Origin: CAWGOF01 sp963824225
GTDB taxonomy: Bacteria > Acidobacteriota > Polarisedimenticolia > Polarisedimenticolales > Polarisedimenticolaceae
DNA: 64,000 nt
Direction of reading: 5' to 3'
Assembly (NCBI GenBank): GCA_963824225.1
Contig: CAWGOF010000003.1
Coordinates: forward strand, 682,001-746,000
Of this stretch, positions 45,960 to 56,771 are shown piece after piece (position 1 is the stretch's first letter; every line of letters begins with the position of its first letter). The position numbers were made by a program, and so were the translations under genes. The notes under the pieces are model-generated. The model made no database searches and had not been told where the DNA came from. It worked only from the letters and a program-made list of their open reading frames with translations.

Positions 45960-48929
45960 TCACCATGACACCGGCACGCGGACCGTCCGCTCCGCGTGAT
46001 CGCGGTACAAGAGAAAGCCCTGGCTCCGCCCGAGCTGCCACAGCCGACGGGTCAGCTCGACATCCTTCCTACAGTACTCCTCGACCAGCTCGGTGCGCCC
46101 CTCGCGCCACCAGGCCAGGCTCTCCACCCCGCTCGCGGACTTCGACTCTCCGAGGTTCATCCGCGCCAGGTGGTCGAGCGACAGCCGGAACCCGATCCGG
46201 TGGTGGATCTCCCACAGCAGGTCGAGCGTGCAGATGCGCGACAGGTCGAACGTGCAGTACGGCGCGAGCACGCGCATGTCGAACCGGTCGATGTTGAACC
46301 CCACGACGCGGTCGGCCAGCGCCAGATCGACGAGCAGGCGGTCGACCTCGCTCTCGCGGTACGCCCGGTAGTGCTCGCCGGTCTCGTCGTACACGACCGC
46401 GACCGCGAGGCCCATGCGCTCCACCTGGCCCCACCCGCCGACCTCGTCGGCACCGCGTTGCGTCTCGAGGTCGAGGATCACGGTCCGGCCGAGCGCGGTC
46501 CGTCGCGCCTCCTCCGGCTCGAGGTTCCCCGCACGGCGCACGCCGTGCCGGCGCTCACGCCGGCCCGGCGCCGCCTCGGACTCGCCGTCCCGCGGCGGCC
46601 GCGGCTGCGGCGCACGGTAGCGCGGGATCGGTGCATCGAGCGGTCGATCGAACGTGCCGACGCCGAGCGCGTCGAGCGCCGACCGGCCGGTGGCCAGGTG
46701 CAGCACGACGAGCGCCGCCGCCTTGTCCAGCGGGCGGTTGCCGTTGCCGCACTTCGGCGACTGGATGCACCCCGGACAGCCGTCCTCGCACGGACAGCGC
46801 TCGACCAGATCGGCGGTCTCGCCGAGCAGCCGCTCGAGCCCGGCGAACGCCTGCTCGGCCAGCCCGGCACCGCCCGGGACGCCGTCGTAGACGAAGATCG
46901 CCGGAGTCCCGGTCTGCGGGTGGCCGGTGTACGAGATGCCACCGAGATCGTCGCGGTCCGCGATCGCGAGCAGCGGGAACAGGCCGATCGTCGCGTGCTC
47001 CGCGGCGTGAATCCCGCCCATGAAGTGCAGCCGGCGCTCGGTGAACGCGGCCGGCAGGTCGGGGGGCAGCTCGATCCACAGACCGATCGTCTCGAACACG
47101 CGCGGCGGCACGTCGAGCGCGTGGCTCGTGATCGGCTCGCCGTCGAACAGTCGGCGCTTCTGGTACTCGCGCACGCGCACGGTCACGCGCAGCCGCCCGA
47201 GCCCGACGGGGAACGGACCGACGCGCCGCGCGTCGTGACGCTCGAGGATCTCGGTCTCCTTGTCCCCCAGCACGACCGTGAAGTAATCGACGCTCGCGCG
47301 CCGCGCGACGACCTGCCGGCGCTCGACGTCGAGCTCCTCGATCACGTACGACCGGCCGCCGTGCAGATACACCGCGCCCGGATGACACTCGTGGTACACG
47401 CGCGTCCCGTCGATCGCGCCGAGCGATCGGCGCGATTGCGCGTCGAGGATCGCGAACGGCTCCCCGGCCGAGCGCACGCGGACCTCGCGGTGCGGGCGGC
47501 GACGCAGCGCGTAGAGCTTCGTGCCGTCGGCGTCCTCGACGAGGCCGCCGTCCCGCACGAGGTCGTCGACGACGCGCGCCGCGACCGGGCCCGCAGCACG
47601 GACCTCGGCGCGGTCGAGCGGAGACTCGGCCGCGGCGCACGGAAGGTGCTTGCCGGCGACGAGCGGATTCCACGGATCGAGGGTCGCGTGCTCGAACGCC
47701 CCGTCGAAGAACCGATCGGGGTGGCGCACGACGTACTGGTCGAGCGCGTCGGGCAGCGCGACGAGGACGACGAGGCCCTCCTGCCGTTGCCGTCCGACGC
47801 GACCGATGCGCTGCCACGACGAGACGAGCGAGCCCGGGTAGCCCACGAGCACGCACGCGTCGAGGCTGCCGACGTCGATCCCCAGCTCGAGCGCGCTCGT
47901 CGACACCACGGCGGCCAGCTCTCCGCGGAACAGCCGGGCCTCGATGCGCCTGCGCTCCTCGGGTAGATAGCCCGCGCGGTACGGCGCGACGCGGTCGGCC
48001 AGCCCGGGCTCGGCCTGGACCAGCCACTGATACAGGAGCTCGGTCACGCGACGCGCCTTGGTGAACGCGATCGTTTGACGGCCCGCGCGGATGCACTCGA
48101 TCAGCACGCGCACCGCCACGGTGTACGGCGACACGCCGATCGGGTTGACGAACAGCACGTCCTTCGGCGAGGCCGGGGCACCCGACTCGGACACGACGCG
48201 TACGTCCCGGGCGAGCAAGCGGCCCGCGAACTCCTCGGGGTTGCCGATCGTCGCCGACGCCGCGATCAGCCGCGGCTTGCCTCCGCGCCGAGCGCAGGCG
48301 CGCTCGAGGCGCCGCAGGATGTGATGCACGTGGGCCCCGAAGAGCCCGCGGTAGACGTGGAGCTCGTCGAGCACGACGAAGCGCAGGTCGCGCAGGAACC
48401 CGTCCCATTCGGCGTGGTGCGCCAGGATCCCGAGGTGCAGCATGTCCGGGTTCGTGATCAGGACCTCGGGAGGGTCGGAGCGGATCCGGCGCCGCAAGTC
48501 CGCGGGCGTGTCGCCGTCGTAGATCTCGAACCGCGGCGGGCGGATCCCGCCCAGGCCGGCTGCGAGCGCGCGAAAGCCGGCCAGCTGGTCCTGGGCCAGG
48601 GCCTTCGTCGGGTACAGGAACAGCGCGCGCCCGCGCGGCCGCTCGACGATCGACTCGAGAACGGCGAGTGCGAAGAGCAACGTCTTGCCCGACGCGGTCG
48701 GTGTGGCGACGAGCACGTCGTGGCCCGCCCGCACGAGGTCGAGGCCCTGCGCCTGATGCGCGTACAGCCGCTCGATGCCGCAGGCCTCGAGCGCCTCGAC
48801 GAGATCGCGGGGCAGCGGACGCTGCGGCGCACCCCAGCTCGCCGCTCGACCTTCGACCCGCCGCCTGTGCGCGATGAGCGGACCGACGCGCGGATGATCG
48901 AGCAGGCTCTCGAGGAGCGGCGCCACCAT
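45960..48929 (-). CDS. MrfA-like DEAD/H helicase (DUF1998) fused to MrfB-like RNase H-fold exonuclease
   Basis: A 989-residue fusion. Helicase part: ATPTASGKTLLFALA (Walker A, ~75-90), VVLDELHVYRG (DExH), ASATIGNPEEF (motif III), STSALELGIDVG and QRIGRVGRQ (motifs V/VI). The MrfA-type C-terminal domain ends in a four-Cys cluster, CPCEDGCPGCIQSPKCGNGN (~720). A linker rich in Arg/Glu/Pro leads to a DnaQ/RNase H-like domain (~815-985) with DEDD residues in VILDLETQRG, VVGFNIDRFDMRV and EEYCRKDVELTRRLW. In Bacillus the helicase MrfA (YprA) and exonuclease MrfB (YprB) are separate and act together on mitomycin C damage; here both sit in one chain. ATG 48929 lies just downstream of a CATAAT −10 box with no ribosome-binding site; an upstream ATG (48974) precedes that box. 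Confidence 0.88.
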   Translation of the reverse strand: MVAPLLESLLDHPRVGPLIAHRRRVEGRAASWGAPQRPLPRDLVEALEACGIERLYAHQAQGLDLVRAGHDVLVATPTASGKTLLFALAVLESIVERPRGRALFLYPTKALAQDQLAGFRALAAGLGGIRPPRFEIYDGDTPADLRRRIRSDPPEVLITNPDMLHLGILAHHAEWDGFLRDLRFVVLDELHVYRGLFGAHVHHILRRLERACARRGGKPRLIAASATIGNPEEFAGRLLARDVRVVSESGAPASPKDVLFVNPIGVSPYTVAVRVLIECIRAGRQTIAFTKARRVTELLYQWLVQAEPGLADRVAPYRAGYLPEERRRIEARLFRGELAAVVSTSALELGIDVGSLDACVLVGYPGSLVSSWQRIGRVGRQRQEGLVVLVALPDALDQYVVRHPDRFFDGAFEHATLDPWNPLVAGKHLPCAAAESPLDRAEVRAAGPVAARVVDDLVRDGGLVEDADGTKLYALRRRPHREVRVRSAGEPFAILDAQSRRSLGAIDGTRVYHECHPGAVYLHGGRSYVIEELDVERRQVVARRASVDYFTVVLGDKETEILERHDARRVGPFPVGLGRLRVTVRVREYQKRRLFDGEPITSHALDVPPRVFETIGLWIELPPDLPAAFTERRLHFMGGIHAAEHATIGLFPLLAIADRDDLGGISYTGHPQTGTPAIFVYDGVPGGAGLAEQAFAGLERLLGETADLVERCPCEDGCPGCIQSPKCGNGNRPLDKAAALVVLHLATGRSALDALGVGTFDRPLDAPIPRYRAPQPRPPRDGESEAAPGRRERRHGVRRAGNLEPEEARRTALGRTVILDLETQRGADEVGGWGQVERMGLAVAVVYDETGEHYRAYRESEVDRLLVDLALADRVVGFNIDRFDMRVLAPYCTFDLSRICTLDLLWEIHHRIGFRLSLDHLARMNLGESKSASGVESLAWWREGRTELVEEYCRKDVELTRRLWQLGRSQGFLLYRDHAERTVRVPVSW

Positions 48930-48941
48930 GTTGCGCGCGGA

Positions 48942-48947
48942 ATTATG
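48942..48947 (-). promoter_or_regulatory. −10 element CATAAT for the helicase operon
   Basis: The CATAAT box ends 12 bases before ATG 48929, so the mRNA has about 5 leader bases. It lies in the short divergent gap shared with sdhC. Confidence 0.4.
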
Positions 48948-48992
48948 CCACGCGCACGGAACTGCTAGGATCACAGCCTACGCGGAGCGCAA

Positions 48993-49670
48993 GTGCGCAC
49001 GATCGGTCGGCTGCACGAGTCCTCGGTCGGTCAGAAAGCGCTGATGGCGGCGAGCGGCGTCGTGCTCGTGCTGTTCGTCGTCGGTCACATGCTGGGAAAC
49101 CTCAAGGCGTACCAGGGCCCGGCCAAGTTCGACGCGTATGCCGAGTTCTTGCGCACGGCAGGCGCGCCGGTCCTCGGTCACGGCCAGCTCCTGTGGCTCG
49201 TGCGCCTCGTGCTCCTCGCCGCCGTGGTGCTGCACGTCGTCCTGGCGTGGCGCCTGTACCGTCGAAGCCGCCGCGCCCGCCCGATCGGGTACGAGCGGTT
49301 CGACGACCTGTCGCTGGCCTACGCCTCGCGGACGATGCGCTGGGGCGGCCTGATCGTCCTCGCGTTCGTCGTGTACCACCTGCTGCATCTGACGACGGGG
49401 ACCGTCCACCCGGAGTTCCATCCCGGCTCCCCGTATCGCAACCTGATCAGCGGGTTCCGGTCGTGGCCCGCATCGCTGGCCTACGTCCTGGCGATGGTGC
49501 CGCTCGGGCTGCACGTGTACCACGGGCTGTGGAGCTCGACGCAGTCGCTGGCGATCCGCAACCCGACCGTCCTGCACGTGCGGCGCATCGCGGCGGCGTG
49601 CGTCGCCGCGGCGATCGTCCTGGGCAACGTGTCGATCCCGATCGCCGTGCTCACCGGGATCCTGAGCTAG
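48993..49670 (+). CDS. sdhC: Succinate dehydrogenase cytochrome b558 subunit
   Basis: A 225-residue membrane anchor of the b558 (Bacillus/Bacteroidetes) type with five predicted helices and haem-ligating histidines: SVGQKALMAASGVVLVLFVV with HMLGNLKAYQGP, VVLHVVLAWRLYRR, FVVYHLLHLTTG and PLGLHVYHGLWSS. It anchors SdhAB and passes electrons to quinone. GTG at 48993 has CGGAG 7 bases upstream. The sdhA ATG follows 4 bases after its stop. Confidence 0.93.
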   Translation: MRTIGRLHESSVGQKALMAASGVVLVLFVVGHMLGNLKAYQGPAKFDAYAEFLRTAGAPVLGHGQLLWLVRLVLLAAVVLHVVLAWRLYRRSRRARPIGYERFDDLSLAYASRTMRWGGLIVLAFVVYHLLHLTTGTVHPEFHPGSPYRNLISGFRSWPASLAYVLAMVPLGLHVYHGLWSSTQSLAIRNPTVLHVRRIAAACVAAAIVLGNVSIPIAVLTGILS

Positions 49671-49674
49671 CCCG

Positions 49675-51585
<1,911 letters not shown>

Positions 51586-51589
<4 letters not shown>

Positions 51590-52320
51590 TCGATCTGACG
51601 CTGCACGTCTGGCGCCAGGAGCGGCGCGACGCCGCCGGAAGGTTCGTGACCTACCGGGCCGAGAGCATCAGCCCCGACGCGTCGTTCCTCGAGATGCTCG
51701 ACACCGTGAACCTCGGGCTCGTCGAGCGTGGCGAGGAGCCGATCGCGTTCGACCACGACTGTCGCGAGGGGATCTGCGGCTCGTGCGGGGTGATGATCAA
51801 CGGCAAGGCGCACGGACCGCACGGCGGCGTGGCGACGTGCCAGGTGCACATGCGCAGCTTCGAGTCGGGCGCCGAGCTGTGGATCGAGCCGTGGCGCGCG
51901 CTCGCGTTCCCCGTGCTGCGCGACCTCGTCGTCGATCGCAGCGCGTTCGACCGGATCATCCAGGCCGGCGGGTTCATCTCGGTCAACACCGGCAGCCCGC
52001 CCGACGCGAATGCGCTGCCGATCCCCAAGGACGCGTGCGACACGGCGATGGACGCGGCCGCGTGCATCGGCTGCGGCGCGTGTGTCGCCGCGTGCCCCAA
52101 CGCCTCGGCGATGCTGTTCACGGCGGCCAAGATCGGCCACCTCGGCCTCCTGCCCCAGGGCCAGCCCGAGCGCCGCCGCCGCGTCCGGGACATGGTGGCG
52201 CGGATGGATCAGGAGGGGTTCGGCAGCTGCACGAACCACGGGGCGTGCGAGAAGGCGTGCCCCAAGGAGATCTCGATCGATTTCATCTCGCGCCTCAACC
52301 GCGACCTGCTGTGGGATTGA
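51586..52320 (+). CDS. sdhB: Succinate dehydrogenase iron-sulfur subunit
   Basis: A 244-residue SdhB. The plant-type [2Fe-2S] site is DCREGICGSCGVMINGKAHG, with the fourth Cys in ATCQVHM. The 4Fe-4S and 3Fe-4S motifs are CIGCGACVAACPNAS and GSCTNHGACEKACPKEI. GTG 51586 overlaps the sdhA stop (GTGA). The R4 repeat starts two bases after the stop. Confidence 0.94.
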
Positions 52321-52321
52321 T

Positions 52322-52429
52322 GGGGTCAGGTCTCGATTCTTTGTGTCGCTAGGCGCGTGGACACGTAGAAGCGAGACGTGACCCATCGTCCAGCAGCCGG
52401 ATGGACACTAAGAATCGAGACCTGACCCC
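52322..52429. repeat. GGGGTCAGGTCT long inverted repeat R4
   Basis: Outer arms 52322-52347 and 52404-52429 are inverted copies of a 26-base unit (core GGGGTCAGGTCTCGATTCTT) with a single mismatch. Between them lie a diverged third copy (about 52359-52384, GACACGTAGAAGCGAGACGT) and a small hairpin GTCCA/TGGAC. It fills the gap between the convergent sdhB and redoxin genes and supplies the redoxin stop codon. Confidence 0.92.
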
Positions 52430-53004
52430 TGGAAGTAGTCGGGCTCGTGGCCCGGCTTCCATTTGATGTTGCAGCCGAGGCTCGGGCGCTGGACCTCGAG
52501 CGGCGGCAGGCCTTCGAGCACCGCGTCGAGCGCCGCGCGCAGGTCCTCGCCGGTCACCGGTAGTTCGTTCCCGGGACGGCTCGCGTCCATCTGGCCGCGG
52601 TACACCAGGCGGCGCTCGCGATCGAACAGGAAGAAGTCCGGCGTGCACGCGGCTCGATAGGCCGAGGCCACAGCCTGCGTCTCGTCGTACAGGTACGGAA
52701 ACGTGAACCCGGCAGCGCGCTTCTGCTCGGCGAGTCCGGCGGGCGCGTCTTCCGGGTATTCCTCGGCGTCGTTCGACGAGATGCCGACGATCCCGACGCC
52801 GCGACGCGAGTAGTCGGCGCACAGCGTTGCGAGCCCGCGCTCGATGTGCTTCACGAAGGGACAGTGGCTGCACAGGAACATGACCAAGAGCGCCGGCGCC
52901 TCCTCGAAGTCGGACAAGCTCACGAGCTTGCCTTCCGTGTCGGGCAGGCGAAACTCAGGCGCCTGCGTGCCCAGCTCGATCATCGTCGATGCGGTGCGAA
53001 CCAT
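52408..53004 (-). CDS. AhpC/TSA-type thioredoxin-fold redoxin
   Basis: A 198-residue redoxin. APEFRLPDTEGKLVSLSDF is the redoxin start, and LVMFLCSHCPFVKHIERGL contains the CxxC-type active site (CSHC). GIVGISSNDAEEYPEDAP and CTPDFFLFDRERRLVYRGQM follow. It matches a family of cytoplasmic 'thioredoxin family' proteins common in several phyla, probably thiol peroxidase or reductase; substrate unknown. ATG 53004 has AGGAGGTG 7 bases upstream, preferred over ATG 52983. The last residues GSGLDS and the stop come from the R4 repeat. Confidence 0.85.
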   Translation of the reverse strand: MVRTASTMIELGTQAPEFRLPDTEGKLVSLSDFEEAPALLVMFLCSHCPFVKHIERGLATLCADYSRRGVGIVGISSNDAEEYPEDAPAGLAEQKRAAGFTFPYLYDETQAVASAYRAACTPDFFLFDRERRLVYRGQMDASRPGNELPVTGEDLRAALDAVLEGLPPLEVQRPSLGCNIKWKPGHEPDYFQGSGLDS

Positions 53005-53041
53005 GGCGGCACCTCCTCTCGGTCTTGTACCACGCGCGGAC

Positions 53042-53959
53042 TCAGGGCGCGAGACGGAAATCCCCCGCAAGAGGCGCGACGACGCAGCACGATCCACCGC
53101 CGTCGGGGTCGTCGAACGTCAGGGTCTCGCAATGCAGCAGGTGGCGCGTCGGGCCGCCGTCCGATCGACGCGGATCGGTCTCGCCGCGCAGCCGTGCGAG
53201 GTAGTGCTCGTCCGGCCGGCCGTAGATCAGGTCGCCGAGGATCGGGTGCCCGAGCGCCGCGAGATGCACGCGGATCTGATGCCGCCGCCCGGTGTGCGGG
53301 AACACGCGAACGAGCGTTCGATCGGAAAGCCTTCGCTCGACGCGCCAGTCCGTGCGCGCGGGCTGGCCGTGGCCGACCTCGCGGCGCTCCCACACGCGCG
53401 ACGCCGCCGCGTCGCCGATCGGGAGATCGATCGTGCCCTCGTCGCCCAGGACGACGCCGGCGACGAGCGCGAGGTACTCCTTGTGCACCTCGCGCCGATG
53501 GAACGCGAGGCTCAGGTGCCGCGCCGATTCGGGGTTCCGGCACACGAGGAGCGCGCCCGACGTCTCGGCGTCGAGCCGGTGCGCGAGGCGCAGGTCGGGA
53601 TCGCTCTCCTGGCGCCGCAGCATGCGGATCAGGCTGTTCTCGAGCACCCGGTGCACCGGGTGCACCGGGATCCCGGCCGGCTTGTCGACCGCGAGCCACG
53701 TCGCGCCGCGGGCGAGCACGGGGATCGCGATCTCGAGCCGCACTTCGTCGAACCGCCGCGGGCGCACCTCGACCTCGCCGCCGGCGACGACCGGGGTCGC
53801 CGCACGCGGCTCGACACCCCACGACACGGACACCCGCTCCGCGATCGCGCGCTGGATCCGCGTGCGCGAAAGGCCGGGGATGCGCTCCTTCAGGAATCGA
53901 TCGAGGCGCTTCCCGCGGTCGTTCTGTCCCACCGGGAATCGCGTCCGTGGCTCGCTCAC
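53042..53959 (-). CDS. RluA-family pseudouridine synthase
   Basis: A 305-residue synthase with an N-terminal S4 RNA-binding domain (GKRLDRFLKERIPGLSRTRI) and an RluA-type catalytic domain: WLAVDKPAGIPVHPV, LRLAHRLDAETSGALLVCR (catalytic Asp), HKEYLALV, VRVFPHTGRRHQIRVHLAAL and HPILGDLIYG. It isomerises uridines in rRNA or tRNA; which ones cannot be read from sequence. GTG 53959 overlaps the NUDIX stop (GTGA). Cytoplasmic. Confidence 0.9.
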   Translation of the reverse strand: MSEPRTRFPVGQNDRGKRLDRFLKERIPGLSRTRIQRAIAERVSVSWGVEPRAATPVVAGGEVEVRPRRFDEVRLEIAIPVLARGATWLAVDKPAGIPVHPVHRVLENSLIRMLRRQESDPDLRLAHRLDAETSGALLVCRNPESARHLSLAFHRREVHKEYLALVAGVVLGDEGTIDLPIGDAAASRVWERREVGHGQPARTDWRVERRLSDRTLVRVFPHTGRRHQIRVHLAALGHPILGDLIYGRPDEHYLARLRGETDPRRSDGGPTRHLLHCETLTFDDPDGGGSCCVVAPLAGDFRLAP

Positions 53960-54366
53960 ACGCGCCACCTGAGCGCGCGGAGCATCTGCCGGTTGGCCTC
54001 GGGCATCGATCCGTCCTCGATCTCGTCGAGCCGCACCCAGGCCCACGCACGGGGGACGTCGATGCGCACCTCGCCCGCGGGCTCGCGCGCGAGGAACACG
54101 TGGAACCTCAGCTTCGCCTCGGTGTAGTCGTGGACCACGATGACGAGCGGCTCGAGCTCCTGGGCGACGAGCCCGGTCTCCTCCTCGAGCTCGCGGCGCG
54201 CAGCCTCGGCCGGCTCTTCGCCGATCTCGATCTTTCCGCCGGGGAACTCGAGCGCACCGGCCAGGTGCCGTCCGTCCTGGCGGCGAGCGACGAGCAACCT
54301 GTCGCCGCGGACGGCCACGGCGAGCGCGACGTCAATCCGTCCGTCGGTTGGCGCAGCGCCGGTCAG
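53956..54366 (-). CDS. NUDIX hydrolase, MutT-like, apparent CTG start
   Basis: A 136-residue NUDIX protein. The Nudix box is EFPGGKIEIGEEPAEAARRE followed by LEEETGL, preceded by VALAVAVRGDRLLVARRQ and followed by WVRLDEIEDGSMPEANRQML, the pattern of (8-oxo)-dGTP pyrophosphatases. No ATG, GTG or TTG lies in frame at a sensible distance. The only fitting start is CTG at 54366, which overlaps the stop of the upstream dehydrogenase gene (CTGA) just as other pairs here use ATGA or GTGA. A frameshift in the first codons is the alternative. Confidence 0.8.
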   Translation of the reverse strand: MTGAAPTDGRIDVALAVAVRGDRLLVARRQDGRHLAGALEFPGGKIEIGEEPAEAARRELEEETGLVAQELEPLVIVVHDYTEAKLRFHVFLAREPAGEVRIDVPRAWAWVRLDEIEDGSMPEANRQMLRALRWRV

Positions 54367-55220
54367 GACGCGCCGTAGACGTAGAATCCGCGGCCGGTCT
54401 TGCGGCCGAGCCAGCCGGCTTCCACGTACTTGCGCAAGAGCGGGCACGGCCGGTACTTCGGATCGCCGTGACCCTCCTGCAGGACCTCGAGGATCGCCAG
54501 ACACGTGTCGAGGCCGATCAGGTCGGCGAGGGCCAGCGGGCCCATCGGATGGTTCATCCCGAGCTTGAGGATCGCGTCGATCGCCTCGGCGGAGGCGACG
54601 CCCTCGTGCAGGCAGTACACCGCTTCGTTGATCATCGGCAGCAGCACGCGGTTGCTGACGAAGCCCGGAAAGTCCCGGCACTCGACCGGCGTCTTGCCCA
54701 GGCGCGTCGCCAGCTCGGTGACCTCACGCGCCGTCGCGTCCGAGGTGGCGAGGCCCCGGATCACCTCGACGAGCTGCATCACCGGAACCGGGTTCATGAA
54801 GTGCATGCCGATCACGCGCTCGGGCCGCTCGGTCACCGCAGCGATCCGCGTGACCGAGATCGACGACGTGTTGGTCGCGAGGATCGCACCGGCGCGGACC
54901 GCGCGATCGAGCTCGCGGAACACCTGGGCCTTGACGTCGAAGCTCTCGACGACCGCCTCGACGACGAGATCGCACGCGGCGAGCCCGCCGAGCTTCGTCT
55001 GCGGCTCGATCCGTCCGAGGATCGCGGTCCTGTCGTCCGCGGCGAGCTTGCCCTTGTCGACCGCCCGGCTCAGGTTCTTGCCGATCGTGTCGAGCCCGCG
55101 GCGGACGAGCGCGTCCGACACGTCGTGCAACGCGACCGAGAGCCCGGCCTGCGCCGCGACGTGGGCGATCCCCGCGCCCATCTGACCCGCACCGACGACG
55201 CCGATCCGCTCGATGGCCAT
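54363..55220 (-). CDS. 3-hydroxyacyl-CoA (3-hydroxybutyryl-CoA) dehydrogenase
   Basis: A 285-residue NAD(P)-dependent dehydrogenase. Rossmann motif IGVVGAGQMGAGIAHVAAQA; ILATNTSSISVTRIA; the catalytic His region GMHFMNPVPVMQLVEVI; and the C-terminal DFPGFVSNRVLLPMINEAVY and GMNHPMGPLALADLIGLDT. It interconverts 3-hydroxybutyryl-CoA and acetoacetyl-CoA in fatty acid or butyrate metabolism. The thiolase gene 9 bases upstream makes acetoacetyl-CoA, so the pair forms a short C4 pathway module. The start is ATG at 55220. Confidence 0.92.
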   Translation of the reverse strand: MAIERIGVVGAGQMGAGIAHVAAQAGLSVALHDVSDALVRRGLDTIGKNLSRAVDKGKLAADDRTAILGRIEPQTKLGGLAACDLVVEAVVESFDVKAQVFRELDRAVRAGAILATNTSSISVTRIAAVTERPERVIGMHFMNPVPVMQLVEVIRGLATSDATAREVTELATRLGKTPVECRDFPGFVSNRVLLPMINEAVYCLHEGVASAEAIDAILKLGMNHPMGPLALADLIGLDTCLAILEVLQEGHGDPKYRPCPLLRKYVEAGWLGRKTGRGFYVYGAS

Positions 55221-55229
55221 GCGTCCCCC

Positions 55230-56411
55230 TCAGATCCGCCGGATCGCGAGGGCCACGGCGTTGCCGCCGCCCAGGCACAGGCTGGCGATCCCCTTCTCGA
55301 GACCTCGATCCTCGAGCGCGTGGAGCAGCGTGGTCAGAATGCGCGCGCCCGAGGCGCCGATCGGATGCCCCAGAGCCACGCCGCCGCCCCACACGTTGTG
55401 CTTGGCCCGATCGAGGCCGAGCACGCGGCCGAGCGCCACCTGCTGCACGGCGAACGCCTCGTTGATCTCGTACAGATCGACCTCGTCGGCCGACCAGCCG
55501 GTCTTCTCCCACACCATGCGGATCGCCTTCTCCGGCGCCATCATCACGAGCTCGGGCGCAAGGCCGCTCGACGCGTAGGCCACGATCTCGGCCCGCGGCC
55601 GTACACCGAGCCGCTTCGCCGCATCCGCCGACGCCACGACGAGCGCCGCCGCGCCATCGCTCAGACCCGGCGCGTTACCCGCCGTGACCGTGCCGTCCTT
55701 CTTGAACGCCGGCTTGAGCTTGCGCAGCCCCTCGATCGTCGTCTCGCGCCGGGGCGGCTCGTCCGTGTCGAAGCGCACGGACGCACCCTTGGCCTGCGGC
55801 ACGTCGACGGGCAGGATCTCGTCCTTGAACTTGCCCGCATCGATCGCCGCGATCGCCTTGCGGTGGCTCTCGAGGGCCCACTGGTCCTGGTCCTCGCGAC
55901 CGACGTCGTACCTCTCGGCGACGACCTCGCCGGTCAGGCCCATGTGGTAGTCGCGATACGCGTCCCACAACCCATCGTGGATCACGGAATCGACGAGCTG
56001 CTGGTGGCCCATGCGGAACCCGGTACGCGCGTTCGGCAGCAGGTACGGCGCGTTGCTCATCGACTCCATGCCGCCGGCGACGACGACCTCGGCGTCGTTG
56101 CACTTGATCGCCTGCGCCGCGAGGACCACCGCCTTGAGCCCGCTGCCGCACACCTTGTTGATCGTCAGCGCGGGCACCGATTCCGGGATCCCGCCGCCGA
56201 TCGCCGCCTGCCGCGCCGGGTTCTGCCCCAGGCCCGCGCTGACGACGTTACCGAGGATGACCTCGTCGATGCGGTCGGGCGTCAGGCCGGCGCGGCGCAC
56301 GGCCTCGGCCACGACGAGCGCGCCGAGCCGCGGCGCCGGGATCCCGGCGAGCGCACCGAGGAACCTGCCGGTCGGGACACGGACCGCGGACAGGAGCACC
56401 GGGTTCTTCAT
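55230..56411 (-). CDS. Acetyl-CoA acetyltransferase (thiolase)
   Basis: A 393-residue type II thiolase condensing two acetyl-CoA to acetoacetyl-CoA or cleaving it. The active-site Cys is in INKVCGSGLKAVVLAAQAI, the His in GGGVALGHPIGASGARI, and the second Cys in ASLCLGGGNAVAL. EINEAFAVQQVALGRVLG is also conserved. Full length compared with the family (~392). It forms an operon with 3-hydroxyacyl-CoA dehydrogenase 9 bases downstream. The start is ATG at 56411. Confidence 0.94.
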   Translation of the reverse strand: MKNPVLLSAVRVPTGRFLGALAGIPAPRLGALVVAEAVRRAGLTPDRIDEVILGNVVSAGLGQNPARQAAIGGGIPESVPALTINKVCGSGLKAVVLAAQAIKCNDAEVVVAGGMESMSNAPYLLPNARTGFRMGHQQLVDSVIHDGLWDAYRDYHMGLTGEVVAERYDVGREDQDQWALESHRKAIAAIDAGKFKDEILPVDVPQAKGASVRFDTDEPPRRETTIEGLRKLKPAFKKDGTVTAGNAPGLSDGAAALVVASADAAKRLGVRPRAEIVAYASSGLAPELVMMAPEKAIRMVWEKTGWSADEVDLYEINEAFAVQQVALGRVLGLDRAKHNVWGGGVALGHPIGASGARILTTLLHALEDRGLEKGIASLCLGGGNAVALAIRRI

Positions 56412-56429
56412 GGATCCTCCGTGCGTCGC

Positions 56430-56771
56430 TCAGCCCGGGGGCCAGGCGAACGTTCGGCCGCCGAGCACGTGCAGGTGGATGTGGAACACGCTCTGCCCCG
56501 CCGCCGCGCCGCAGTTGTTGACCACGCGGTACGCCGTGGCGACTCCGGTCTCGCGTGCCGCGCGGCGCGCCGCGGCGAGGAGCCGGCCGAGAAGCTCGAC
56601 GTCGTCGTCTGCGGCGGCATCGAGGGAGGCGACGTGCCGGCGCGGGACCACGAGCACGTGGACCGGTGCCTGGGGGTTCAGGTCGTGGAACGCGACCACG
56701 TCGTCGTCCTCGAACAGCTTGCGCGCCGGGATCGATCCGGCGACGATTCGGCAGAACACGCAGTCGCTCAT
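56430..56771 (-). CDS. HIT family nucleotide hydrolase (HinT-like)
   Basis: A 113-residue HIT protein. MSDCVFCRIVAGSIPARKLF is the classical N-terminus with a CxxC, followed by PQAPVHVLVVPRRHV and the histidine triad HIHLHVLGGR. HinT enzymes cleave nucleoside phosphoramidates; the physiological substrate is unclear. The ATG overlaps the murA stop (ATGA). Confidence 0.93.
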   Translation of the reverse strand: MSDCVFCRIVAGSIPARKLFEDDDVVAFHDLNPQAPVHVLVVPRRHVASLDAAADDDVELLGRLLAAARRAARETGVATAYRVVNNCGAAAGQSVFHIHLHVLGGRTFAWPPG

